Position numbers and translations under genes: made by a program. From the NCBI GenBank assembly GCA_030055515.1, contig JASFYI010000003.1, forward strand, positions 124,001 through 188,000: 64,000 nucleotides of DNA. The letters are read 5' to 3'. The first letter of the stretch is position 1; each line of letters starts with the position of its first letter. Origin of the DNA: Methanolinea sp. GTDB lineage: Archaea; Halobacteriota; Methanomicrobia; Methanomicrobiales; Methanospirillaceae. The notes under the pieces were generated by a model. That model had not been told where the DNA came from, searched no databases, and was given only the letters and a program-made list of their open reading frames with translations. Positions 1-9,723 of the stretch are shown piece after piece.

Positions 1-175
1 GGGCCCCGCCCGCGGCGAGCGTCTCCACGAGGCATGCCGTCTTTGCTTCGACGTGGAGAGCCATCCCGATGCGAATCCCCTCGAGGGGTCTCTCCCCGCG
101 GAACTCCTCCGCGATGGAGGAGAGGACGGTCATGTACTGCTTCGCCCACGAGATCTTCCTTCTCCCGGTATCCAT
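1..175 (-). CDS. ahcY: Adenosylhomocysteinase, N-terminal part (cut by window edge)
   Basis: The first 58 residues of an S-adenosylhomocysteine (or S-inosylhomocysteine) hydrolase, which removes the by-product of SAM-dependent methylation. The visible part has the family's N-terminal pattern: a helix with ISWAKQYM, then [13 protein letters not shown] and [10 protein letters not shown], the start of the substrate-binding domain. The NAD-binding domain lies outside the window. The ATG at 173-175 is the only good start. The gene is divergent from hisF with about 130 bp between them. Identification is by motif; the truncation is only the window edge. Confidence 0.9.
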   Translation of the reverse strand, partial: MDTGRRKISWAKQYMTVLSSIAEEFRGERPLEGIRIGMALHVEAKTACLVETLAAGGA

Positions 176-305
176 TGGAACACTCCCGGTCGCGGGTAAC
201 CGCGCTTGTTTCCCCGGTTCCATAAGGATTCGGCGGCCAACTCTCTTAAAACCCGGCGCACGCCGCTCCACAAGCATGATATCCCCCGCTGGTTTACCTT
301 CTCCC

Positions 306-1112
306 ATGACACTCACCCGCCGCATCATCCCGTGCCTCGACCTGAAAGACGGGAGGGTCGTCAAGGGAACGCACTTCGTCGGGCTCCGCGACGCGGGAGA
401 CCCCGTGGAGCTCGCCCAGCGCTACAACGAGCAGGGGGCAGACGAGGTCGTCTTCCTCGACATCACCGCCTCCGTCGAGGCGCGGGGGATCATCCTCGAC
501 GTGATCACCCGCGCCGCCGACCAGCTCTTCCTCCCCCTCACCGTCGGCGGCGGCATCAGGTCCGTGGACGACATCCAGCAGATACTCCGCGCGGGCGCCG
601 ACAAGGTGAGCATCAACACGAGCGCGGTGCAGGACCCCTCGCTCATCGACAGGGCCTCGGAGAAGTTCGGGACCCAGTGCATCGTTCTCGCCGAGGACGT
701 CCGGCGGAATTTCTCGGAAAATCCCGGTGCGACGACGATCGTGCTCCCCGACGGGAGGGAGTGCTGGTACGAGGTCGTCACCCACGGGGGGAGGCGCCCC
801 ACGGGGATCGACGCGGTATCGTGGGCGATCGAGGCGGAGGAACGCGGCGCGGGGGAGATCCTCCTCACGAGCATGGAGACCGACGGGACGAAGAGCGGCT
901 TTGACATCCCCATCACCGCGGCGATATCCGACGCGGTCGGGATCCCGGTGATCGCGAGCGGCGGGGTGGGGTGCCTCGAGCACTTCTACGAGGGGTTCGT
1001 GCGCGGCAAGGCGGACGCCTGCCTCGCGGCGAGCGTCTTCCACTACGGCGAGCTCACGGTGCGGCAGGTGAAGGAGTACCTTGCCGCCCGGGGTATCCCG
1101 GTACGGCTGTGA
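306..1112 (+). CDS. hisF: Imidazole glycerol phosphate synthase, cyclase subunit HisF
   Basis: A 268-residue (beta/alpha)8 barrel that, with the glutaminase HisH, converts PRFAR and ammonia to imidazole glycerol phosphate and AICAR in histidine synthesis. It begins [16 protein letters not shown], which holds the first catalytic Asp (about residue 11). The second is in the LAEDVRRN segment near residue 130, and DGTKSGFD and the phosphate-binding IASGGV follow. The ATG at 306 gives a family-typical N terminus; in-frame starts further upstream would add non-homologous sequence. A weak TATA-like stretch lies near 242-253. No hisH is in view. The last 59 bp overlap the 3' end of the convergent pheT. 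Confidence 0.96.
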   Translation: MTLTRRIIPCLDLKDGRVVKGTHFVGLRDAGDPVELAQRYNEQGADEVVFLDITASVEARGIILDVITRAADQLFLPLTVGGGIRSVDDIQQILRAGADKVSINTSAVQDPSLIDRASEKFGTQCIVLAEDVRRNFSENPGATTIVLPDGRECWYEVVTHGGRRPTGIDAVSWAIEAEERGAGEILLTSMETDGTKSGFDIPITAAISDAVGIPVIASGGVGCLEHFYEGFVRGKADACLAASVFHYGELTVRQVKEYLAARGIPVRL

Positions 1113-2709
1113 GGTCGATCTCGACCGCGGCGACGGGGTGCTCGAGGTCCCACGCGTTCAGGACGGCGGGGTGGATCTCCCCGAAGACGCCTATCCTCTC
1201 CCCCCCGCACGTGAGCGCCCCGCGCCTGCCGGGGATGAAGGCCGGATCGTCCGATTCTTCGACACCATACGCGATCCCCAGTTCCCTGCAGAGGGCATCC
1301 GCGACCGCGTAGGCCTCGGAGAAATCCGCGGAAGCGTGGATGCTCGCGCAGGCTGCGCGCGGGAGCGTCTCCGTCCCCTCGACGACGTCCCCCACCGCGA
1401 AGATCCTCTGGGGGAGTTCCCTGTGCCGGTTGAGCGCGCACGCCTCGAGGAGGAGGGGGAGGATGTCCGTCCTCACCACCGCCTGCTCCTCGGATATCGG
1501 GTGCAGGACCCGCAGCGCCGTCTCTTTCAGGGGCCGCTGCATCCTCTCCGCGAGGACCTCCTCGCTCGTGAGGGAGAAGGGGAGGACCTCGGCGAATCCG
1601 AGGCCGCAGAGGATCTCCCGCGTGACCGCGTAGATCTCCATCACGGGGTGGGGGGCCCCTATGGTGAACGTCGGCGGTATCTCGGCCTCGAAGTTCCCGT
1701 AGCCGTAGGCGATCGCGACATCCTCGAAGATATCCCAGTCGTGCATGATGTCGGCCCTGTAGCAGGGGACGAGGACCCTCACGCGGGAAGGCCCTTCGGG
1801 TTCCGCCCCGTACCGCATCCTCTCGAGCAGGGCCGCGAGTGTTGCAGGATCGAGCCTCACGCCGAGGAGGGCGGACGCGTCCTCCGCGCTCACGGTCCGC
1901 TCCGACGGGAGCAGGTCGGGCACTTCCCGCCCCCCGACGCGGACGCTCTCGATCGTCGCCCCCGTCTCGGCGAGTGCCGTGCAGATGATGTTGACCGCGG
2001 TCATCACGGCGCGCTCGTCCGTTCCCGTGGTGTCGAGCAGGAGGTTCCTCGTCTGCCGCGTGACGCGGGTGAGCTCCCCGTTGATGATCGGCGGGAACGA
2101 GAGGACCCTGTCCTCGGCATCGACGATGAGGGGGTAGAGCGGGAAGTCCCTCACAATGTGGGCGTAGGCGCGCCCTTTCGGATGGTGGTCGAGTATCTCC
2201 TCGAGGGTCATCTCGCGGTCGAAGTCGAGGGGGACAAACGACCGCGACTTCTCCGCCGCGATGTACCGGAAGGGCGGGGTGACCGCGTCGAGGTCGTGGA
2301 TCCCTATCGCGACCTTGCTCCTCCCCCTCCCCACGGCCCAGTGGAGTGCCTCCTGCAGCCCCATCAGGGAGAGAATCGCCTCCTCGTCGAGGGATACGTT
2401 CCTGATGACCGCCGACCCGAGGCACGGGCGGATCGCCGCGAGGGCGGGGTCGACCGCGAATTCTATCCCGGAGGGCGTGACCGAGTACCGGGGGAGTCCC
2501 GTCTCCTTGCCGAGGAATCCCCTCATCGCCCGCGCGACACCCTCGACCGAGAAGAGGTCCGGGCGGCAGGGGAAGAACTCCACGTCGACGTGGTCTTCCT
2601 CCACGCGCTCGATGTCCGAGCCGATCATGGGGAGGTGCGCGAGGATCGTCTCCCTCCCCTCCCCGGTCAGCTCCTCGAGGTACCGGAAGTTCAGCCTTAT
2701 CACCGGCAC
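1054..2709 (-). CDS. pheT: Phenylalanyl-tRNA synthetase beta subunit
   Basis: The 551-residue archaeal PheT, the beta subunit of the (alpha-beta)2 enzyme that charges tRNA-Phe. The N terminus ([14 protein letters not shown]) and central B3/B4 and B5-type regions fit the archaeal family, which lacks the bacterial EMAP-like and anticodon-binding ends. I place the start at the GTG at 2707-2709, because homologues begin with this hydrophobic segment and the upstream in-frame residues come from the pheS 3' end. It overlaps pheS by 10 bp, so translation is probably coupled. The C terminus carries about 15 residues rich in Pro and Gly beyond the usual end, and this stretch overlaps convergent hisF. 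Confidence 0.95.
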   Translation of the reverse strand: MPVIRLNFRYLEELTGEGRETILAHLPMIGSDIERVEEDHVDVEFFPCRPDLFSVEGVARAMRGFLGKETGLPRYSVTPSGIEFAVDPALAAIRPCLGSAVIRNVSLDEEAILSLMGLQEALHWAVGRGRSKVAIGIHDLDAVTPPFRYIAAEKSRSFVPLDFDREMTLEEILDHHPKGRAYAHIVRDFPLYPLIVDAEDRVLSFPPIINGELTRVTRQTRNLLLDTTGTDERAVMTAVNIICTALAETGATIESVRVGGREVPDLLPSERTVSAEDASALLGVRLDPATLAALLERMRYGAEPEGPSRVRVLVPCYRADIMHDWDIFEDVAIAYGYGNFEAEIPPTFTIGAPHPVMEIYAVTREILCGLGFAEVLPFSLTSEEVLAERMQRPLKETALRVLHPISEEQAVVRTDILPLLLEACALNRHRELPQRIFAVGDVVEGTETLPRAACASIHASADFSEAYAVADALCRELGIAYGVEESDDPAFIPGRRGALTCGGERIGVFGEIHPAVLNAWDLEHPVAAVEIDLTAVPGYPGRQGTPSPAAP

Positions 2710-4160
2710 GGCCGGTCCCCCCCTGTTCCGCCCGATGCGGGGAGCCACGAGGGCGTGTCCCTGATCCACCCGATGTCACTCTTGTAGAGGAGGCGGAGGT
2801 CCGAGAGGCCCAGCCGGAGCATGGCGATGCGGCTCACCCCGAGCCCCCACGCGAGCACCGGGTGGACGATGCCGAACGGGGCGGTGACCTCCCTGCGGAA
2901 GATCCCGGCACCGCCCATCTCCACCCACCCGAGGGACGGGACGTACACCTCGGGCTCGACGCTCGGCTCGGTGTACGGGAAGTAGCCGGGCCGGAACCTC
3001 ACGTCCGGGAATCCCATCCTGCGGTAGAACTCTTTCAGGAACCCGAGGAGGTGGCGGAAGGTGACGCCCTCGTCCATCACGATCCCCTCGAGCTGCTCGA
3101 ACTCCGGCAGGTGGGTCGGGTCGATGGCCTCGCGCCTGTAGACCCTGTTGATGCAGAAGGCCTTGACGGGCGGTTTGGGGTGCGCGGCGAGGTGCTGGAT
3201 GGAGAGGCTCGTCGTGTGGGTCCGGAGCACGCACTGCTCGGCCTTCTCCCTCGACCACCGGCCCCCCCACCCCGTCGAGGAGGTATCCCCGCCGGAGAGG
3301 TGCGTGTCCCTGACGCGTTCCCAGCCCTCGGGGAGGGGGAACTTCTCGGCGAGGTAGAACGTGTCCTGCATCTCGCGGGCGGGGTGGTCCTGGGGCTGGA
3401 AGAGGGCGTCGAAGTTCCAAAACGCGCTCTGGACGATGCCGCCGTAGATCTCCGAGAAGCCCATGGAGAGGAGGAGCTTTCGCATCTCCTCTATCACGCG
3501 CTGGTAAGGGTGGATCTTCCCCGGGTATACCCTCCGCGGCGGGGCCTTGAGGTTGTACCCGCGCAGCCTAAGGTTCTTCCACGCGCCTGATACGATCTGC
3601 TCCCGCGTGAGCGTTCCTGCCTCCCCCGGCGCGTCAATACCCCGTTCTGCGCACGCAAGGCCGCGGGGCGTGATACTGATCCTGTACCGGGTCTCGTTGT
3701 TCTCCACGACGAGGTTGCGTTTCTTCAGCTCTTCGAGGCCGGATCCGCCGCGGGAGAGGTCGCGGAGCGCAAGCTCGTCCTCCCCCGGGGCGTCCTTCCC
3801 GGTCTTCTCCACCATGCCGTCCCTCACGACGATCCAGCCCTTCCTCTTCATCTGGCCGATCCCGATCCTCGCGAGGGGGTGGCGGGAGAGTTCCTGCACG
3901 GGGATCCTCCCCGAGAAGCTCTCGAGGAGTTGCCTCTCGGGGAGGCCTTCCCTCGCGTACCTCTCCCCCTCCTCGGTGAGGGCATACGTCGTCCTCACCT
4001 CCTTCTCCACCTCGCAGAGGCCGCGGTCGGAGAGGAGGTAGGCATACTGGATGACGGACTCCGGGGCCACGCCCAGCTCGGCGGCGAGGGTGGCCGGGTC
4101 CCCGGACTTCACCCTCGCGAGGACCACAAGGAGCCTCTTTTCGTTCGCTGAAAGGTCCAT
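2700..4160 (-). CDS. pheS: Phenylalanyl-tRNA synthetase alpha subunit
   Basis: A 486-residue catalytic subunit of phenylalanyl-tRNA synthetase. The first 170 residues form winged-helix-like tRNA-binding domains ([11 protein letters not shown] onward). The class II core follows: motif 2 lies in the region of [15 protein letters not shown] and [11 protein letters not shown], and motif 3 in [11 protein letters not shown] to [13 protein letters not shown]. The ATG at 4160 starts one nucleotide after the trpS stop codon. Order on the minus strand is endA-trpS-pheS-pheT, probably one transcript for tRNA charging and tRNA splicing. Confidence 0.97.
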   Translation of the reverse strand: MDLSANEKRLLVVLARVKSGDPATLAAELGVAPESVIQYAYLLSDRGLCEVEKEVRTTYALTEEGERYAREGLPERQLLESFSGRIPVQELSRHPLARIGIGQMKRKGWIVVRDGMVEKTGKDAPGEDELALRDLSRGGSGLEELKKRNLVVENNETRYRISITPRGLACAERGIDAPGEAGTLTREQIVSGAWKNLRLRGYNLKAPPRRVYPGKIHPYQRVIEEMRKLLLSMGFSEIYGGIVQSAFWNFDALFQPQDHPAREMQDTFYLAEKFPLPEGWERVRDTHLSGGDTSSTGWGGRWSREKAEQCVLRTHTTSLSIQHLAAHPKPPVKAFCINRVYRREAIDPTHLPEFEQLEGIVMDEGVTFRHLLGFLKEFYRRMGFPDVRFRPGYFPYTEPSVEPEVYVPSLGWVEMGGAGIFRREVTAPFGIVHPVLAWGLGVSRIAMLRLGLSDLRLLYKSDIGWIRDTPSWLPASGGTGGDRPCR

Positions 4161-4161
4161 C

Positions 4162-5418
4162 TCACTCCACCTTCACCATGTGCGCCACGGCCTCCATCTT
4201 CTCGCGGAAATCGCGGATGAACGCGAGCACCCTCTCCGCCGTCTCCTTCTTGCACTGCCCGCACAGGAGCTCCCCCTCCCGGCACCGCCTGTGGATGTCG
4301 GCAAGCTCCCTGTCGTCTTCCACCATGTGGAAGAGGTTGAGGAGGAAGACCGGGCACTTCTCGGGTTCTCCCCCAAGTTCCCTCTGCTCGGCGAGCGTTG
4401 CCCGCCCGCCCGTGAACGCGTTCATCAGCTTCTTTCTCACGACGTCGTCCGGCTCGAAGAACGTGATCGTGCTCTCGGGGACGCTGCTTGACATCTTCCC
4501 TCCCTGGAGGCCCGGCATGAACCTGTGGTACGTGGACGAGGGGGTGTGGAATGCGTACCCCCCGTGCGCCCTCTCGACCTCGCGGACCGCGGCACTCACC
4601 TCCGCGCACCGGGCACCCGGGATGTCCACGTGCCCCTGGTACCTGCGGGAGCCGGGGAACCGCTCGTGGACAGCCGCGAGCGCCTGCTCGGGGGCATTCT
4701 TCGACCTCACGCTGACGTAGCCGTCGCGCTCTTCCACGGTGAACATCCGGAGCTTGTGCGCGATCCCGCGCGTGAGACGGATGTGGGGGTCCTGGTCGAT
4801 TCCCACGGGGACGATCGTCGGCGCGGGGAAGCTGTCCACCTGCGGGAAGAGGATGTCGGCGACCTGCGTGATCACGCACTCCGCGTGCGCGAGGGTCGTC
4901 TCGTCCGAGAAACCGTATATCGCCTGGAGCTCGGAGAAGTTCACCCTCGTTGCCGCCTCGAAGGCGAGGTCTTTCAAGGCGTTATTCCGGCTCTGGAAGT
5001 ACGTCTTCCCCCGGTACCCGAGGGCATAGAGGCAGAGGAGGTACTCCCGCCCGTACTCGTCGCACTGCGCCCACGAAAGTTCCCGGACGGCGTGGGCCTC
5101 CCTGTCCGCGATCGTGATGTACCCCGTCCCGCCCTGCTGCACGTGCCAGACGACCTCCTTCATCACCATCAGGTGCCCGAGGTGCGGGTGGCCGGACGGC
5201 ATGAACCCCGTGAGGACGTGGAAAGGCTTCCCGTCCCTGATGGCCTCGGCGATGGCCCTGTAATCCCTGTGGCCCACGACCACCCCTCGCGAGATGAACG
5301 GGGGGACCCGGGGGAGTATCCCCGCGACCGTGTGGATGGGCTCGATACCGAAGAGGGAGAAGAGCTTCTCTATGTCGTCCGCCTGCTGGGAGGACCATGG
5401 ATTGATCGGCGCGTCCAT
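4162..5418 (-). CDS. trpS: Tryptophanyl-tRNA synthetase
   Basis: A 418-residue class Ic synthetase of the archaeal/eukaryotic type, which activates tryptophan and charges tRNA-Trp. The HIGH-like signature is SGHPHLGH, around residue 75-82, and the KMSKS-like loop is GGKMSSS, around residue 315. ITIADREAHAV and VPVGIDQDPHIRL are further family motifs. The N-terminal extension before the Rossmann fold is typical of archaeal TrpRS. Twelve bases separate it from endA upstream and one base from pheS downstream. Confidence 0.97.
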   Translation of the reverse strand: MDAPINPWSSQQADDIEKLFSLFGIEPIHTVAGILPRVPPFISRGVVVGHRDYRAIAEAIRDGKPFHVLTGFMPSGHPHLGHLMVMKEVVWHVQQGGTGYITIADREAHAVRELSWAQCDEYGREYLLCLYALGYRGKTYFQSRNNALKDLAFEAATRVNFSELQAIYGFSDETTLAHAECVITQVADILFPQVDSFPAPTIVPVGIDQDPHIRLTRGIAHKLRMFTVEERDGYVSVRSKNAPEQALAAVHERFPGSRRYQGHVDIPGARCAEVSAAVREVERAHGGYAFHTPSSTYHRFMPGLQGGKMSSSVPESTITFFEPDDVVRKKLMNAFTGGRATLAEQRELGGEPEKCPVFLLNLFHMVEDDRELADIHRRCREGELLCGQCKKETAERVLAFIRDFREKMEAVAHMVKVE

Positions 5419-5430
5419 TCTCTTCCTGGC

Positions 5431-6432
5431 CTAAAGCTTGATCCGGGCGAATTCCACGTACCGGATTCCCCCGGAGTGTACGCACGCAAACAACATCTTC
5501 TTTTTGACGCTGTGGGCCAGGCGGACGGACCTCGAGATGCTGCTCATGGGGAGCGCCGCGGCGAGGGGGAGGGCCTGGACGAGCATCTCGGAATGGGGTT
5601 TCTTCCCGGTATAGACCCTGAAGTGGTGGCCGAACTTGTACCCCGTCTTGGGCACGAGGCCCCTCCCCCTCAGGTCCTCGTACACGGCGAGCTTCTCGGG
5701 GAATTCCGGGTCGGACTCGCGGGCCACGTGGAGGAACGACTCGTAATCCAGCCGTTTCCCACTGTCCACGAGGACGAGGTTCCCCGCCCGCATCAGGCAG
5801 AGGACTTCAAGGGGGGAGAGGACGAGCCGGAGGGGATCTAGCTGCATCCCCCACCCGCCGGGAAGGGCCTTGCCCCCCGTGCGGACGACCGCGTACCGCC
5901 CCACGAGTTCGCCCTCGAGCACCGGCAGGGGCTCGCCGCCGGGCACCCGCTCGGGCTCCTGGACCTTCACCTCGTAGTAGGTGAGCTCGTTCTCGTCGTC
6001 CACGGCGGCGAGCACGTGCTGCTTGCGGATGTTGCGGGAGGCCGAGACTTCCCCGATGACCTTCTCGAAGACGACGAGGTCGCGTTCCGAGACGACCGAG
6101 ACGCTGTACTGGGACGGGCCCGCGCCCGGTTTCTGGCCGCGGCGGAAGACCCGGAAGTCGTGGGGACCGCTCTGGACGGCGTACCCCCTCTCCCTTATGT
6201 CCCGGTAGACGAGGAACGACCGCATGCGGTTCGAGCCGGAGGCGAGCGCGGCAAGGAGCGTGTCGAAGGTATGGCCCTCGACCTCGATCCGCCCCCTGTG
6301 GAGGAGGTAGAGCGCCTCCTCGGGAGAGAGCCGGAGGCCGTTTCCCTCCGGCCGCCCGTACCCGCTCTGCTCGTAGAGGACCCGCCCTTCAGGGCCGAGG
6401 CGGACATCCCTTCCGTCGAATACTGCCTTCAC
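5431..6432 (-). CDS. endA: tRNA-splicing endonuclease EndA, fused two-repeat form
   Basis: Cuts introns from precursor tRNAs at bulge-helix-bulge sites. At 333 residues it is about twice the length of the one-unit archaeal enzyme and fits the fused two-repeat type that works as a homodimer, with a degenerate N-terminal repeat and an active C-terminal repeat. The catalytic Tyr/His/Lys set is visible near the end: Tyr about 274 in HFRVY, His about 280 in KKPHSEM, and Lys about 311 in LAHSVKKK. The start is GTG at 6430-6432; no better ATG gives the family N terminus. It is the first gene of the endA-trpS-pheST group. Confidence 0.93.
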   Translation of the reverse strand: MKAVFDGRDVRLGPEGRVLYEQSGYGRPEGNGLRLSPEEALYLLHRGRIEVEGHTFDTLLAALASGSNRMRSFLVYRDIRERGYAVQSGPHDFRVFRRGQKPGAGPSQYSVSVVSERDLVVFEKVIGEVSASRNIRKQHVLAAVDDENELTYYEVKVQEPERVPGGEPLPVLEGELVGRYAVVRTGGKALPGGWGMQLDPLRLVLSPLEVLCLMRAGNLVLVDSGKRLDYESFLHVARESDPEFPEKLAVYEDLRGRGLVPKTGYKFGHHFRVYTGKKPHSEMLVQALPLAAALPMSSISRSVRLAHSVKKKMLFACVHSGGIRYVEFARIKL

Positions 6433-6525
6433 GCGTGCACCCGCGGGAGAGTGTGTTCCACGGGAGGGGGGTTCATGGTCCCGTGTGGCGGATTCCCGCG
6501 CGGGATACGTGCGGGGTGGGGACAG

Positions 6526-7368
6526 TCACTCCGCAAGTTCCCTCACCTTCCGGATGTTCCCCGCGTCGTCCCTCCTTCCGTCGACGGGTGTCTCGCAGAT
6601 GAGGGGCCTCTCCCTGAAGAAGTCGGTGTGGAGCATGAGGGAGAAGCCCTCCTCGCCGATGGCCCCCATCCCCACGTGCTCGTGGCGGTCGAGGCCGGAT
6701 CCCTTCTCCCCCTTCGAGTCGTTGAGGTGGATGAGGCGGACGAGCGGGAGCCCAATCATCTCGTCGATCGCGCCGACCGTCTCCTCGATCCCCTCCGCGG
6801 TCCGGAGCTCGTACCCCGCGCCGAAGGCGTGGCACGTGTCGAAGCAGACCCCCACCCTCGACGGGTACTCGATCCCGTCGAGGACCGCTCTCAGGTCTTC
6901 AAACGCGCTGCCCACGCTGTTCTTCTCCCCCGCGGTATTCTCGAGGAGGAGGGTGACGCCGGGTGGCGCGGTGGAGAGGGCGGCGTTCACGGCCTCGATC
7001 ACCCTCCTCCTTCCCGCATCCACCCCTGCCCCGAGGTGGTGGCCGAGGTGCGTGACGAGGTAGGGTATCGAGAGCTGCCGGCACCGGTCGAGCTCCGCGG
7101 TGAGGGCTGCCCTCGACTTCTCGTAGATGTCTTCCCTAGGGCTCGCGAGGTTCGGGAGGTAGGGCATGTGGTCGAAGACGGGCGCGATCCCGGATGCAGC
7201 GAGCGCGGAACGGAATGCCCCCGACTCATCCTCCGGGATCTCCCTGTACGTCCAACCTCGGGGATTCCGCGAGAATATCTGGAACGTGTCGCACGAGATC
7301 GCCCTTGCCCTCTCCACGGACTGGGCAATCGATCCCGCGATCGAGATGTGGACCCCCACCTTCACCAT
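6526..7368 (-). CDS. nfo: Endonuclease IV (apurinic/apyrimidinic endonuclease)
   Basis: A 280-residue TIM-barrel DNA-repair enzyme that nicks 5' of abasic sites using a trinuclear metal centre. The family pattern is clear: VGVHISIAGSI at the start, IFSRNPRGW, LVTHLGHHLGAG, LLENTAGE (metal-ligand Glu), GVCFDTCHAFGAG and RLIHLNDSKGEKGSG with HEHVGMG. Length and ATG start match the family. It stands alone, 93 bp upstream of endA and 149 bp downstream of the response regulator, so operon membership is uncertain. Confidence 0.96.
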   Translation of the reverse strand: MVKVGVHISIAGSIAQSVERARAISCDTFQIFSRNPRGWTYREIPEDESGAFRSALAASGIAPVFDHMPYLPNLASPREDIYEKSRAALTAELDRCRQLSIPYLVTHLGHHLGAGVDAGRRRVIEAVNAALSTAPPGVTLLLENTAGEKNSVGSAFEDLRAVLDGIEYPSRVGVCFDTCHAFGAGYELRTAEGIEETVGAIDEMIGLPLVRLIHLNDSKGEKGSGLDRHEHVGMGAIGEEGFSLMLHTDFFRERPLICETPVDGRRDDAGNIRKVRELAE

Positions 7369-7517
7369 TCGCCTCTCCTCCCACCCCTCCCTCCGGGGAA
7401 CCTATGTCGTTAGAATATCAATGGACGGCGGGAAAAATCCTTGCCCCGCGTTCAAAGGGGGGGAACGGGTCTCCCGTGGTCATCCCCGGCGGGTATCGCC
7501 CCGCGGGATACCGTGGG

Positions 7518-7889
7518 TCACGGCTCTTTCCCGCCGAGGACCGTCTCGATCTCCTCGAGGACGACCTTTTTATCGAACGGCTTGATGATGTACCCCGATG
7601 CTCCCTTCTTCACGGCCTCCCTGACGGTGTATTCCTGGTGGTCCCCGGTGCACATGATGACCTTCGTCCCCGGGCTCTCCTTCTTTATCTCTTCGAGGGT
7701 CTGGATGCCTTTAATGTGCGGCATGATGAGGTCGAGGATGACGAGGTCGGGCGAGGTCTCCCTGACCTTGCGGACCGCCTCGATCCCGTCGGCCGCCTCG
7801 CCGACGATCTCGTGGCCGCCCTCCCTGACGATCCGGGCGAGGAGGAACCGCGTCATCTGGGAGTCATCGACGAGGAGTATTCTCCCCAT
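7518..7889 (-). CDS. Single-domain (CheY-like) response regulator
   Basis: A 123-residue stand-alone receiver domain with no output domain. The acidic pocket is at Asp8-Asp9, the phosphoacceptor is Asp53 in VILDLIMP, the switch Thr is at 81 and the conserved Lys at 103 in IIKPF. It should be phosphorylated by a histidine kinase and act through protein contacts. No kinase, chemotaxis or archaellum genes are nearby, so its partner is unknown. A TATA box (7917-7930) lies 28 bp upstream, which predicts a very short 5' leader and an independent transcript. Confidence 0.93.
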   Translation of the reverse strand: MGRILLVDDSQMTRFLLARIVREGGHEIVGEAADGIEAVRKVRETSPDLVILDLIMPHIKGIQTLEEIKKESPGTKVIMCTGDHQEYTVREAVKKGASGYIIKPFDKKVVLEEIETVLGGKEP

Positions 7890-7916
7890 TTTCCATCACC
7901 TAGAGTAGAGGGAGGG

Positions 7917-7930
7917 ACTATATAAAATGC
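7917..7930 (-). promoter_or_regulatory. TATA box of the response regulator gene
   Basis: Read on the minus strand this is GCATTTTATATAGT, a strong archaeal TATA element in a GC-rich surrounding. The predicted start of transcription, about 25 nt downstream, falls near 7897, only some 8 nt before the ATG. Confidence 0.6.
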
Positions 7931-7948
7931 CCTTATCGCCGCGCGGGG

Positions 7949-8920
7949 TCATGTCCCCGCGAGGGCCCCTAGCTCCCTCATGACGTGCGCGCCGAACTCC
8001 GTGGTCGTCGCGGTCCCCCCGAGGTCCCTCGTCCGGATGCCCCTCGCGAGGACACGGGTGATCGCCTCCTCGAGGGCACGGGCGGATTCCGGGTCGCGGG
8101 CACTGTACGAGAGGAGCATCCCCGCGCTCCGGAGCGCGGCGACCGGGTTTGCGAGGTTCTTCCCGGCGATGTCGGGGGCGCTCCCGTGCACGGGCTCGTA
8201 GAGGGCATGGCGATCCCCGATGTTCGCGCTCGGCAGCATCCCGAGCCCGCCGACGAGGAATGCCGCGACGTCGGAGATGATGTCGCCGAACATGTTCTCG
8301 GTGAGGATGACGTCGTAGTTGCCGGGGTGCTGGAGGATGTCGAGGCAGAGGGCATCGATGTAGCATTCCCGGCAGGGAACCCCTGCCTTCCGCGCCTCGG
8401 CGAGGCAGATGTCCCTGAAGAACGCGTCCGCCTTGAGGACGTTCGCCTTGTGGCCGATCGTCAGGTGCCGCCTCTTCTTCGCGAGCCGGCAGGCGCACCT
8501 CGCGATGCGCTCGCTCCCCTTCCGCGTGATGCACCGCAGGGTGCAGGCGGACTCCCCGTCGATCTTCTCCACGCCGGAGTAGAGCCCTTCCGTGTTCTCC
8601 CTGACGATGACGATGTCGAAACCCTCGCCGCGGACGGGCCTGATGTTCGCGTAGAGGTCGAGGGCCTTCCGTATCTGCACGACCACGCTGCGGTACCCCG
8701 GGTCGGGGGGGGTCGTGACCGCGCCGAAGAGTATCGCGTCCGCGGAGGCGAGGTCCTCGATGTCGCGCGGGGTGATCGCCTCGCCGGTCCTCTGCCACTT
8801 CCCGTACCCCACCTCGACCTCGAAGAACTCGAAGTCGGGCCGGAGGATCTCGAGGGCCTTCCTCGCGACGGGGATGACCTCGTGGCCTATCCCGTCCCCC
8901 TCGACGACGGCGATCCTCAC
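7949..8920 (-). CDS. aksF: Homoisocitrate dehydrogenase AksF (LeuB/Icd family)
   Basis: A 323-residue member of the isopropylmalate/isocitrate dehydrogenase family. It begins [14 protein letters not shown] and has the family signature around [17 protein letters not shown], plus [14 protein letters not shown] for the nucleotide. NAD(P)-dependent oxidative decarboxylation of the hydroxy-tricarboxylic acid is the family reaction. Because the adjacent isomerase small subunit is of the homoaconitase type, I assign the chain-elongation enzyme AksF, which leads to 2-oxosuberate for coenzyme B, rather than LeuB; dual use cannot be excluded. The start is GTG at 8918-8920, overlapping the upstream stop codon (GTGA). 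It is the last gene of the operon. Confidence 0.85.
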   Translation of the reverse strand: MRIAVVEGDGIGHEVIPVARKALEILRPDFEFFEVEVGYGKWQRTGEAITPRDIEDLASADAILFGAVTTPPDPGYRSVVVQIRKALDLYANIRPVRGEGFDIVIVRENTEGLYSGVEKIDGESACTLRCITRKGSERIARCACRLAKKRRHLTIGHKANVLKADAFFRDICLAEARKAGVPCRECYIDALCLDILQHPGNYDVILTENMFGDIISDVAAFLVGGLGMLPSANIGDRHALYEPVHGSAPDIAGKNLANPVAALRSAGMLLSYSARDPESARALEEAITRVLARGIRTRDLGGTATTTEFGAHVMRELGALAGT

Positions 8921-9723
8921 GGGGATCCTCCCCCCGCTCTCCCGACGAGCCCGACGACTGCCCGGTAAATCTCCGCGGGACCCGCGCCCCAGTGGACGAC
9001 TGTACCCCTCTTCCCGTTGACCGTCCTCTCCCCGCCCCGCTCCTTCCTGCAGCAGCGCGTGATGAAGGGCTCTTCCCGCACCATCCGGAGAGGGCAGATG
9101 TCGATGAACTCTATCCCCTCCCCGTAGCATTCCCGCGCGATCTCCGCGCCCGTTTGGCAGCCCGCGACCCTCTCTCCGGGAAAGACCGGGTCCGCATCGA
9201 GCGTCCGCGGGAACCCCGCGGCCCTGCACGGGAAGACGTCCGCGCCGGTCCGCGAGATGTCGACGACGTGGTGGACGAACGCGACGTCGAGTTCCCCGAA
9301 CATGCCCGCGCCCTCGAGTTCCCGGATCGTGGAGGAGAGGCTCGGCAGGGGCGGGGACACGTCGTACACGTGCACCTTCCGGAACGCCGAGGGGTCAGGG
9401 TCGAGGACGAATGTCACGTGGCCGTCGCGCCCGAAAAAGACCGTGCACCGCGTCCCGCTCCCGAACGCGAGGTCGACGAGCCGGGCCCTGTCGTGGATGC
9501 AGACCTCCCCGGGGTACGCGCTCACCTCCCCCGCTGCCGCGAGGACGCGGATCGCCGTGACGGGGCGCATCGTTCCCCCCGCCGAGGGGGCCGTCTCGAC
9601 CTCGAGGAGCTCTAGGCCGCTCCCCGTCTCGCGGATGAGGTACCTCGTGAGGAAGTAGACCCTCTCCCCGCAGGGCCTGCCCCTCGCGTAGCCGACGACC
9701 TTGCACTCGCGCGGGAATATCAC
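8917..9723 (-). CDS. Uncharacterised cysteine-rich protein inside the aks operon
   Basis: A 268-residue protein whose function I do not recognise; it resembles an uncharacterised family (possibly DUF7714) of Methanomicrobiales, recalled and not searched. It starts with GTG at 9721-9723 (then IFPRECKVVGYA). It is soluble, has no transmembrane segment, and carries many Cys residues, notably CQTG, REC, IDICP and a RCCRKER cluster in the last third, with a VHH motif mid-protein. This fits metal or Fe-S binding but proves nothing. It overlaps aksE and aksF by 4 bp (GTGA) on both sides, so it is translationally coupled between two coenzyme B enzymes, which is the best clue to its role. Confidence 0.8.
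   Translation of the reverse strand: MIFPRECKVVGYARGRPCGERVYFLTRYLIRETGSGLELLEVETAPSAGGTMRPVTAIRVLAAAGEVSAYPGEVCIHDRARLVDLAFGSGTRCTVFFGRDGHVTFVLDPDPSAFRKVHVYDVSPPLPSLSSTIRELEGAGMFGELDVAFVHHVVDISRTGADVFPCRAAGFPRTLDADPVFPGERVAGCQTGAEIARECYGEGIEFIDICPLRMVREEPFITRCCRKERGGERTVNGKRGTVVHWGAGPAEIYRAVVGLVGRAGGGSP

Noticed and set aside
1081-2787. 568-codon plus-strand open frame opposite pheT
   Set aside because: Shadow of pheT in GC-rich DNA; Arg/Pro-rich composition and no family motif.
6016-7413. 465-codon plus-strand open frame opposite endA and nfo
   Set aside because: Spans two well-supported minus-strand genes and has no recognisable domain.
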